From JASFJH01 sp050117725 (GTDB lineage Bacteria > Pseudomonadota > Gammaproteobacteria > AKS1): DNA of 7,086 nucleotides. The stretch lies in assembly GCA_050117725.1 (NCBI GenBank), contig JASFME010000117.1, positions 1-7,086 of the forward strand, written 5' to 3'. Made by a program: the position numbers and the translations under genes. Under the pieces are notes generated by a model. The model had not been told where the DNA came from, searched no databases, and worked only from the letters and a program-made list of their open reading frames with translations. Below, one piece after another: positions 1 through 4,989 of the stretch. How positions within the stretch are numbered: position 1 is the first letter of the stretch; the number at the start of each line of letters is the position of its first letter.

Positions 1-1
1 T

Positions 2-238
2 GCCCTTTTCATGCTGGCGAGCTGTGTCACCATCATGGCAGGGATCTGGCTGGGCTATCTGCCCGGACTGGCGATAATCGCGTTGCTGCCTGTGCTCGCC
101 GCAGCCCTGGCGCTGGCGGGCATGATCATAGACGGCGGAGTGGGCCGCAGAGTGCCTGTCTACCTGAGGCTGAATGTAGCTGCTACGTTGTTGATACCGG
201 GGTTATTGTCAGCAGGGATGATGCTTTCGAACTACTGA
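2..238 (+). CDS. C-terminal part of an integral membrane protein, possibly a UbiA-family prenyltransferase
   Basis: The reading frame is open from the left edge (codons from base 2) to a TGA at 236-238, so this is the 3' end of a longer gene; the ATG at base 11 is probably internal. The visible 78 residues are very hydrophobic. They suggest about three membrane helices: two close together up to the sequence MIIDGG, then a short polar turn (GRRVPVYLRLN), then a last helix ending in MMLSNY. A long hydrophobic stretch, a short basic turn and a final helix beginning RLNVA resemble the C-terminus of UbiA/MenA-type polyprenyl transferases, which transfer prenyl chains to aromatic acceptors in the inner membrane. 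The catalytic Asp-rich motifs would lie upstream, outside the window, so the family call is weak. The gene ends 48 bases before the next one on the same strand. Confidence 0.6.
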   Translation, partial: ALFMLASCVTIMAGIWLGYLPGLAIIALLPVLAAALALAGMIIDGGVGRRVPVYLRLNVAATLLIPGLLSAGMMLSNY

Positions 239-286
239 CTGTGTTGTCATGGACATCTTGTACCCCGGTAGATAAAGTTAACCGCA

Positions 287-826
287 GTGAACAAATTTAC
301 CCGGCAAATAGTCCTGTCTGTCATGCTTATGTGGAGCATTGCCGCCAGTGCGCAGTGGCAGCCTGATCCCATTGTCTGGGTCGATGAACGCGTCTCGTTA
401 CTGGGTCGCACATCGGTAGTTTTGCTTGACGTGACCAACGACACTGGCAGGGAATATGAATTCGATGCTGCCGGTGCAGTCACTGCATCATTGAAGCAGG
501 AACTGGCGACTGCCGGTATCGCGATGATCGGTGAAACCGAGGCAGTACAGCGTAATGCCATCGTGGTCAAAAGCAGCCTGCTTAACTATGAAGTCGGCAG
601 TGCCATGGAACGCTGGCTGCTGACGGGTGGTGTGACAATTTGCAGTGTCAGGACCCAGCTGTTGGAGCCCGTATCCAACAGGGTAGTGGGCGAGATCATA
701 AGTACCCGTTTCGTGGACATAGGCGGGCTGTTTACTGTCGGTACCTATAAAACGGTACCCGTAAAGGTCGGCAAGGAGATTGCCGATACGCTGATACCGC
801 TTTTGACGGGTGAGCACCGTGAGTAA
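287..826 (+). CDS. Exported protein of unknown function, DUF4410-like
   Basis: The 179-residue product starts at a GTG. That start is preferred because it gives a complete Sec signal peptide: basic n-region with K3 and R6, hydrophobic core, and cleavage after ASA at about residue 22, before Q23. A TAG at 269-271 rules out a much earlier start; the ATG at 323 would destroy the signal peptide. No strong Shine-Dalgarno sequence is visible. The mature protein begins QWQPDP, followed by an alternating strand/helix pattern: a strand (VVLLDV), a helix (AVTASLKQELATAGI), a strand (AIVVKSSLL), and a C-terminal part with GGLFTVGTYKTVP followed by a helix (KEIADTLIPLL). This resembles DUF4410-type periplasmic proteins, but I recognise it only by pattern. 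It has one cysteine and no lipobox, so it is probably soluble in the periplasm. It abuts the following lipoprotein gene, suggesting joint expression and perhaps interaction. Confidence 0.8.
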   Translation: MNKFTRQIVLSVMLMWSIAASAQWQPDPIVWVDERVSLLGRTSVVLLDVTNDTGREYEFDAAGAVTASLKQELATAGIAMIGETEAVQRNAIVVKSSLLNYEVGSAMERWLLTGGVTICSVRTQLLEPVSNRVVGEIISTRFVDIGGLFTVGTYKTVPVKVGKEIADTLIPLLTGEHRE

Positions 827-827
827 T

Positions 828-1985
828 ATGAAGGCACATGCGAACAAACTTGTGCTGCTGTTTATCCTGCTGGTACTGGGTGCACTGATCAGCAGTTGCG
901 TGACATCACCGCAAGTTCCCGAAGCCGAAGAGATGGTGCCGCAGACCGCGGGCAAGGGCTTCACGCAAACCGGGAGGGCGATCAGGATCTACCCGGTGAC
1001 GGGTGCCAAGGTGGCGCCGGTCTCGGCATGGCAGGTTCAGGTACCTGTTATCGAGAGTGTCAGATTCGAGCAGACCCTGATCGCCACGCTTCGGCAATCG
1101 AACATGTTCAGCACTGTCTCAACCGATACCGCAGGGGATTACGGCCTGACAGCGAAGATTATCGGGCAACAGATGACCGCCGGCCTGGCCAACGTCATGA
1201 CCTTGCTGGTGCGCTATACGCTTGTTGAAACCGCAACGGGTAACGTATTGTGGCAGCAAAATGTGCTTTCACAGAATGTCGAATCTGTGAGTGATGTGTT
1301 TCTGGGAACGGAGCGAATGCAACTGGCCCTGCAGCACGGGGTACAGAAAAACCTTGCATTGTTACTGGAGAAACTCAATAACGTAATTGCATTGCCGGCA
1401 GGTGAAGCCGTGGCACCGCCGGTAGCAGCACCCGGGCCAGAACTGCTTGCCGAACCCGGGCAACAGGAAGACGCGAAAATAGCGGAACCTGCAAAACAAT
1501 CTGTGCGTATTCCAGGCGCGAGTACCGCTAAAGAGCTCTCCATAGCAGTAGTCACATCCTCTGGAAACCTGATTGACGATCATCATTTCGAGCGCGTGAT
1601 GTCTGATCAGCAGCTGGCCAGCTACATGGCGGATACGGTCGAACAAAGTCTGCAGGGAGTATTGCCTGTCAATACCACGTATACGAAGGTCGTTGACAGG
1701 AACAGAACGCGTGCCATCGTCTACGAAGGGAGACACCTTGAAGAAAGCAAACGCGTCTGTACCCTGTATGGCGCCGATAAAGTCGTTGCCACGATGTTCT
1801 CGCGCACCGGATTTGTTGGTTCAGCAGAAATCCACCTGTATGACTGCGCCAAAGGGCGGAAGAAGATCGAACTGGTTAGTTTAAATACGCATTATGGTGA
1901 AAAGTATTACCTGGAAAGGGATTTCGAGAAGGCCTTGAGCGGGTTCTACGAAGATAACCTGGAGCTATTACAGGGTATTAATTAG
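828..1985 (+). CDS. Two-domain lipoprotein of unknown function
   Basis: The 385-residue product begins at ATG 828, one base after the preceding gene's TAA (824-826). GTG codons at 810 and 819 are in-frame alternatives that would overlap that gene; GTGAG at 819-823 could serve as a weak ribosome binding site for the ATG. The N-terminus is a lipoprotein signal: K2, H4 and K7, a leucine-rich core, and the lipobox ISSC with Cys24 as the acylated residue. Residue +2 is Val rather than Asp, which suggests sorting to the outer membrane. Domain 1 (about 45-184) has a helix (FEQTLIATLRQSNMF), then strands including YGLTAKIIGQ and VRYTLVETATGNVLW. This is the look of small envelope lipoproteins such as ABC-transport auxiliary or YajG/LpoB-like proteins. 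A Pro/Ala/Glu-rich linker (about 187-235) leads to domain 2 (about 238-385), which contains Cys311 and Cys340, a possible disulfide pair. The family is not recognised with certainty. Confidence 0.85.
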   Translation: MKAHANKLVLLFILLVLGALISSCVTSPQVPEAEEMVPQTAGKGFTQTGRAIRIYPVTGAKVAPVSAWQVQVPVIESVRFEQTLIATLRQSNMFSTVSTDTAGDYGLTAKIIGQQMTAGLANVMTLLVRYTLVETATGNVLWQQNVLSQNVESVSDVFLGTERMQLALQHGVQKNLALLLEKLNNVIALPAGEAVAPPVAAPGPELLAEPGQQEDAKIAEPAKQSVRIPGASTAKELSIAVVTSSGNLIDDHHFERVMSDQQLASYMADTVEQSLQGVLPVNTTYTKVVDRNRTRAIVYEGRHLEESKRVCTLYGADKVVATMFSRTGFVGSAEIHLYDCAKGRKKIELVSLNTHYGEKYYLERDFEKALSGFYEDNLELLQGIN

Positions 1986-1995
1986 CCCGTGCGGA

Positions 1996-2166
1996 TTAAC
2001 CCGGGTGACACAGGATCAACTCGTTACCGTGCTGTATTCACTTCAGCTGCTTGAGAAAGCTCATGCCAAGCAGGATCTCGGCAGCTCTATCATTCGGGTT
2101 GATGCTGGTCTGCATATCTACGGTTGAGTAATCTGTATGCCGGTAGGCTGACACAGAGTTAGAGTT
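1996..2166 (-). pseudogene. Relic of a retropepsin-like (clan AA) aspartic protease gene, C-terminal end only
   Basis: Read on the minus strand from 2166, the frame gives about 42 residues ending AAEILLGMSFLKQLK, then a TGA (2040-2038), then IQHGNELILCHPG and a TAA (1998-1996). The string LLGMSFL, followed by a basic/Leu stretch and a short G-x-x-L-x-L strand, is the signature C-terminus of the retropepsin-like proteases of the TIGR02281 (clan AA, DTGA) type. Reading straight through the TGA restores exactly that ending, so the TGA looks like a nonsense mutation in former coding sequence. The frame is closed upstream by a TAA (2169-2167), no suitable start codon is present, and the catalytic DTGA half is absent, the space being taken by greB. 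I infer a decayed, truncated gene facing the lipoprotein gene. The homology is recognised from memory of the motif, not from a search. Confidence 0.65.
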
Positions 2167-2173
2167 TTATTGC

Positions 2174-2177
2174 GGAG
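2174..2177 (+). promoter_or_regulatory. Ribosome binding site of greB
   Basis: GGAG lies 8 bases before the ATG at 2186. It supports that ATG over the in-frame TTG at 2180, which would be only 2 bases from the site. Confidence 0.7.
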
Positions 2178-2185
2178 CTTTGCCG

Positions 2186-2683
2186 ATGGGACGTTACCGT
2201 CCACCTGCCGAAAAAAAATCCCCCTATATCACTGCCGAGGGGCATGCGCGCCTGTCTGCAGAGCTTGATGCCCTGTGGGTGAAGCGCCGCGAGGTGACAG
2301 CCGCGCTGTCCGCCGCGGCGGCCGAGGGCGATCGCTCGGAGAATGCCGAGTACATCTACCGCAAGAAGCAGTTGCGCGAGATCGATCGCCGCGTTCGTTA
2401 CCTGCAAAAACGCCTCGATGAGCTGAAGATCGTCGATACCCTGCCCGCGGACCGCGAGCGGGTGTTTTTTGGCGCCTGGGTCGAGCTGGAAAACGAGCAG
2501 GGCGAAACCGAACGCTACCGTATTGTCGGCCCGGATGAGTTTGATGAACAGGAACAGTACATCAGCATGGACTCACCGCTGGCAAAGGCATTACTGGGCA
2601 AACGTCTCGATGACGAGGTGCGGGTGCAGACCCCGGCGGGGGTGCGCGAGCTGGTTATCGTCGCTGTGCACTACGAGGCCTGA
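2186..2683 (+). CDS. greB: Transcription elongation factor GreB
   Basis: This 165-residue protein is close to the 158 residues of E. coli GreB. GreB enters the secondary channel of RNA polymerase and stimulates cleavage of backtracked RNA, rescuing arrested complexes. The N-terminal coiled coil spans about residues 15-85. Its tip carries EGDRSENAEY, with the acidic residues D49 and E52 that coordinate the catalytic magnesium in the Gre family. KKQLREIDRRVRYL and the following LKIVD are typical of GreB rather than GreA. The C-terminal FKBP-like domain contains VFFGAWVELENE, RIVGPDEFD, ISMDSPLAKALLGK and TPAGVRELVI, all matching the family pattern. The first dozen residues (MGRYRPPAEKKS) are a short basic extension. 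The gene converges on the minus-strand sensor gene, with 8 bases between the two stop codons. No confident promoter was found in the 200-base gap upstream. Confidence 0.97.
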   Translation: MGRYRPPAEKKSPYITAEGHARLSAELDALWVKRREVTAALSAAAAEGDRSENAEYIYRKKQLREIDRRVRYLQKRLDELKIVDTLPADRERVFFGAWVELENEQGETERYRIVGPDEFDEQEQYISMDSPLAKALLGKRLDDEVRVQTPAGVRELVIVAVHYEA

Positions 2684-2697
2684 CGTAAACCTCAGGC
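2678..2697. terminator. Small hairpin spanning both stop codons of a convergent gene pair (possible weak terminator)
   Basis: GCCTGA (2678-2683) and TCAGGC (2692-2697) form a perfect 6-base inverted repeat around an 8-base loop. The greB TGA is in the left arm and the stop codon of the opposing gene is in the right arm. Neither strand has a proper T run after the stem, so it is a poor intrinsic terminator on paper. It is nevertheless the only candidate in the gap. Confidence 0.3.
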
Positions 2698-3654
2698 GGT
2701 TTCCTCGCGCTGCGTGCCGGCACCGAGCCAGAAGGCAAGGTCGCGATCAAGAAACTCCTCGTAAGGCATATAGTGCGAACCATCGCAGGAAAAGGTCAGG
2801 CCGAGGATGCCGTTCATCAGATTGATCGAGGCGGACCGCAGATAAATGGTTTCGTCAGCGAAGCGCAGCGCCTTGAACTGGTCAAAGATATCCTTGATCA
2901 CTTCCGGCGGGATCCTGGCGTTATCCGGGTAAGCATGTAAGGGGTAGGCCAGGCAGATATCGGGGTCAATGATCTCGTCCACGCTGTGGATAAGATAATT
3001 GTAAGGGTCTTCCAGTAGCCACAGCGAACAGCGCCCGCTTGAATAGTGAATCTTGGCATGGAATACGCCATGTTCGGTCATGAGGACGTTAAACAGTTCA
3101 TGGACCTCATCGATATGTTCATCCAGCAGGCTGGTACTGCGTTGCTGCATGAACACCGTGCCGCGCACGGCCGGATCACCACGAAACTGTTGCCAGTGAA
3201 ATTCTTCAGTCGCTTCAGACTCGGCGGCCGGCAGATCGGTAACGGCAAAGTCCGCGGCCAGGAAGCCAACCAGCTCGTCATTGATCGTGATCGAGTGTAA
3301 CGCGGTAATACACTGTTTATGTGTGCGCAGACTCAGGTACACCGAGGACAGCATAATCCCGCGGTAGGGCAGGTTGTTCATCAGGTAAGGACGTTTTGAC
3401 TGGTCCCGGCCTCGCCAGTCGGTATCCACGGTGGTGCGCTCCACGTTGGAGGACATCTGGACACCGTCTTTGCTGAGCACGTACAGCAGGTGGGCATGGG
3501 GCAATGCCTCTCTTGCTGATACCAGTACTTCGTCCAGCTTGTTGGCATCGGGCCAGACCGCCACGCAATGGCCCGCGATCTCCTGCATGGGGAGATTGAC
3601 AAGCTCGGCGAGCATGGCTTTTTTCTCGGAAATTTGTAGTTGTAGCAGGCTCAT
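2692..3654 (-). CDS. Soluble Cache/PDC-like sensor domain protein
   Basis: The 320-residue protein starts at ATG 3654; no clear Shine-Dalgarno sequence precedes it, and Met14 is an alternative. The first half looks like a PDC/Cache sensor domain: a helix (VLVSAREALPHAHLL), a strand (YVLSKDGVQMSSN), then WRGRDQSKRPYLMN with GRDQSKRPY at residues 82-90. This matches the ligand-pocket pattern of Cache domains, in which a GRD.S.RPY segment is followed by VYLS. A further strand (ELVGFLAADFAV) closes the domain at about residue 145. The second half (about 170-320) is an alpha/beta region that I do not recognise. There is no signal peptide, membrane helix or known output domain such as GGDEF, kinase or MCP, which is odd because Cache domains are mostly extracytoplasmic. 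It lies downstream of the CNB-rhodanese gene on the same strand, 98 bases away, and may be co-transcribed with it. Confidence 0.85.
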   Translation of the reverse strand: MSLLQLQISEKKAMLAELVNLPMQEIAGHCVAVWPDANKLDEVLVSAREALPHAHLLYVLSKDGVQMSSNVERTTVDTDWRGRDQSKRPYLMNNLPYRGIMLSSVYLSLRTHKQCITALHSITINDELVGFLAADFAVTDLPAAESEATEEFHWQQFRGDPAVRGTVFMQQRSTSLLDEHIDEVHELFNVLMTEHGVFHAKIHYSSGRCSLWLLEDPYNYLIHSVDEIIDPDICLAYPLHAYPDNARIPPEVIKDIFDQFKALRFADETIYLRSASINLMNGILGLTFSCDGSHYMPYEEFLDRDLAFWLGAGTQREETA

Positions 3655-3668
3655 AGTGCGACAGAAAA

Positions 3669-3684
3669 TCAGATAGCTATCTGA
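3669..3684. promoter_or_regulatory. Perfect 16-base palindrome upstream of the Cache/PDC gene, possible operator
   Basis: TCAGATAGCTATCTGA is its own reverse complement and ends 14 bases before the ATG at 3654 of the minus-strand sensor gene. A dyad of this length without a loop suits a dimeric DNA-binding protein better than an RNA terminator, and no T run follows it. The promoter of the gene is not clearly visible, so the position relative to a transcription start is unknown. Confidence 0.4.
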
Positions 3685-3752
3685 CTACCATGATAACACG
3701 GCGAGGGCGGATAATTATTACGATTTGTTGATCCCGGGGGAGGTATGGTGGC

Positions 3753-4796
3753 TTACGTGTCCTGCAAGCGCTGCAGGGCGCCGATGCCACCTCTGACAAT
3801 CCGTGCATCAAGGCCCTGTTGCCGCACGACAAAGGCCGCAGCCTGTGACAGCCGACCGTTATCACATACGAAGATACAGGGCTTGTCCGGATCGATCCGG
3901 TTCATTTTCAGTCGCAACATGGGCAAGGGAATATTCAGCCCGAGCCCGTTTGCACGGTGCTCGTTTTCACTGCGTACATCAATCAGGACGCTGCCGCGGC
4001 GCACCAGGTTGTGTGCCTGGTTTTCATCGAGTTGTGGCACGAAGGGCGCAACGACATGGTGGCGGAAAATATCACCATGCAGGCGTAGCAGGCTGCCATT
4101 GCTGATCATGGTAATCGTGGCATTGCGCGGTTGGCCGGTGATGAGGGCTTCTTCACCAAAGCGACAACCGGGCCGCAATTCAGCCAGGGTGATCTCGCGC
4201 GCGCCGGTATCAGGTAAACGCGACACGCGCGCCGTGCCGGTCAGCAGGATGTAATACCAGGGATCATTGTCACCCTGCCAGAGAATGACTTCGCCGGCCT
4301 CGACCTCAACCCGCTCGAGATTGCCCAGCACCATAGACATATCGTCAGGCGGCAGTTTCAGCAGGTCGGGGGTCTTGAGCAGGTGGGTAAAGGTATGCGC
4401 GTCACCGACGATGTCGAGTTCCTCGACGTCGTAACCGGTCTCCTGCGCAGCGATCGCGGTGCTGAGCAGTTCGCCGTCAATCACGAGCAGGCTGCAGCGG
4501 CCTTTGGCCCGGGCACTGACAGGGCGCGGACTGTATACCGACACGGGTTGCCTGGCCAGCGGGCTGGTGTGCGTGAGCAGGTGGGTGTCCTCACCGGTGA
4601 GGATCTCGACATTGCCCTGCAGCAGGTACAGTACACGCGTATCATGCGTGCCACGCTCAAAAATATACTCGCCGTCCGCAACCATCTCGATGTGCGCCTG
4701 CCCGGATAGCTGCTGCAGAGTCGCCACGGGCAGTGAGGTCAGCGGCTGCAGACGTTGCAGCAGGTACAGATCGGGCTTGATGGCGGCTTCAGCCAT
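3753..4796 (-). CDS. Tandem cyclic-nucleotide-binding domains fused to a rhodanese domain
   Basis: The start is taken at ATG 4796 (347 residues) because AAAAGGA stands 9 bases before it. The in-frame ATG at 4838 would add 14 residues but has no such site. Domain 1 (about 10-135) has a CNB-like shape (DGEYIFERG, LYLLQGNVEIL) but lacks the FGE phosphate-binding cassette and is probably unable to bind ligand. Domain 2 (about 140-250) is a better CNB domain: EAGEVILWQGD, YYILLTGTARVSR, then FGEEAL at 213-218 and PRNAT with R224. The Glu and Arg are those that contact the ribose and phosphate of cAMP/cGMP in Crp- and PKA-type domains. Domain 3 (about 260-347) is a rhodanese: LIDVRSENEH, then FVCDNGRLSQAA with Cys311 in the position of the catalytic cysteine. 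There is no helix-turn-helix, so this is not a Crp-type transcription factor. I infer a cytoplasmic protein in which nucleotide binding may control sulfur transfer or another rhodanese activity. Confidence 0.92.
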   Translation of the reverse strand: MAEAAIKPDLYLLQRLQPLTSLPVATLQQLSGQAHIEMVADGEYIFERGTHDTRVLYLLQGNVEILTGEDTHLLTHTSPLARQPVSVYSPRPVSARAKGRCSLLVIDGELLSTAIAAQETGYDVEELDIVGDAHTFTHLLKTPDLLKLPPDDMSMVLGNLERVEVEAGEVILWQGDNDPWYYILLTGTARVSRLPDTGAREITLAELRPGCRFGEEALITGQPRNATITMISNGSLLRLHGDIFRHHVVAPFVPQLDENQAHNLVRRGSVLIDVRSENEHRANGLGLNIPLPMLRLKMNRIDPDKPCIFVCDNGRLSQAAAFVVRQQGLDARIVRGGIGALQRLQDT

Positions 4797-4805
4797 GGGG
4801 CGGCG

Positions 4806-4812
4806 TCCTTTT
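4806..4812 (-). promoter_or_regulatory. Ribosome binding site deciding the start of the CNB-rhodanese gene
   Basis: On the minus strand AAAAGGA is followed by 9 bases and then the ATG at 4796. The upstream ATG at 4838 has no comparable sequence before it, so 4796 is the preferred start. Confidence 0.6.
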
Positions 4813-4944
4813 ATCAACAGCCGGGACAGTGATGCCATTCTGGCTGATTGCCGCGCGGTTATCCATGACGCGCATCACACAATGGCTGCTACGCAGTCGA
4901 CAGTTTGGCCGCGATTTTTGCGAAATACGGGCCTTTGTCATGCG

Positions 4945-4965
4945 GCATGCGTATAATTCGCATGC
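4945..4965 (+). promoter_or_regulatory. Consensus -10 box inside an inverted repeat, probable rlmKL promoter and operator
   Basis: TATAAT at 4952-4957 is a perfect sigma-70 -10 hexamer, 32 bases before the rlmKL start codon. It sits in a 7-base loop between GCATGCG (4945-4951) and its exact complement CGCATGC (4959-4965). A further CATGCG lies at 4939-4944. At a 16-18 base spacing the -35 region is poor; TTGTCA at 4935-4940 is a good hexamer but only 11 bases away. The weak -35 together with the dyad suggests that a regulator could act here, or simply that the promoter is weak. Confidence 0.5.
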
Positions 4966-4989
4966 AATTTTCACGGAGTCCAGCCGGAC

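Noticed and set aside
244..276. TTGTCA (244-249) with GATAAA (271-276) as a promoter for the exported-protein genes.
   Set aside because: The spacing of 21 bases is too long and no good -10 hexamer lies at 16-18 bases, so a separate promoter cannot be supported.
1999..2006. ACCCGGGT, an 8-base palindrome after the lipoprotein gene, as a terminator.
   Set aside because: It has no loop and no T run, and it is short enough to occur by chance.
2038..2040. TGA in the protease relic read as selenocysteine or programmed readthrough.
   Set aside because: The upstream catalytic half and a start codon are missing, so the frame is a remnant. No selenocysteine is known at this place in the family; a plain nonsense mutation is simpler.
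2099..2160. TTGATG (2099-2104) and TTGAGT (2124-2129) as -35 boxes for greB.
   Set aside because: Neither has an acceptable -10 hexamer at 16-18 bases.
3745..4254. 169-codon plus-strand frame opposite the CNB-rhodanese gene.
   Set aside because: Its translation shows no recognisable domain and is dominated by Arg, Ser and Cys. The minus-strand frame there has clear CNB and rhodanese motifs.
4797..4838. Upstream in-frame ATG at 4838 as the start of the CNB-rhodanese gene.
   Set aside because: No Shine-Dalgarno sequence precedes it, whereas AAAAGGA is well placed for the ATG at 4796. The extra 14 residues add nothing recognisable.
4935..4940. TTGTCA as the -35 box for the TATAAT at 4952.
   Set aside because: The spacing is only 11 bases, too short for sigma-70 promoters.
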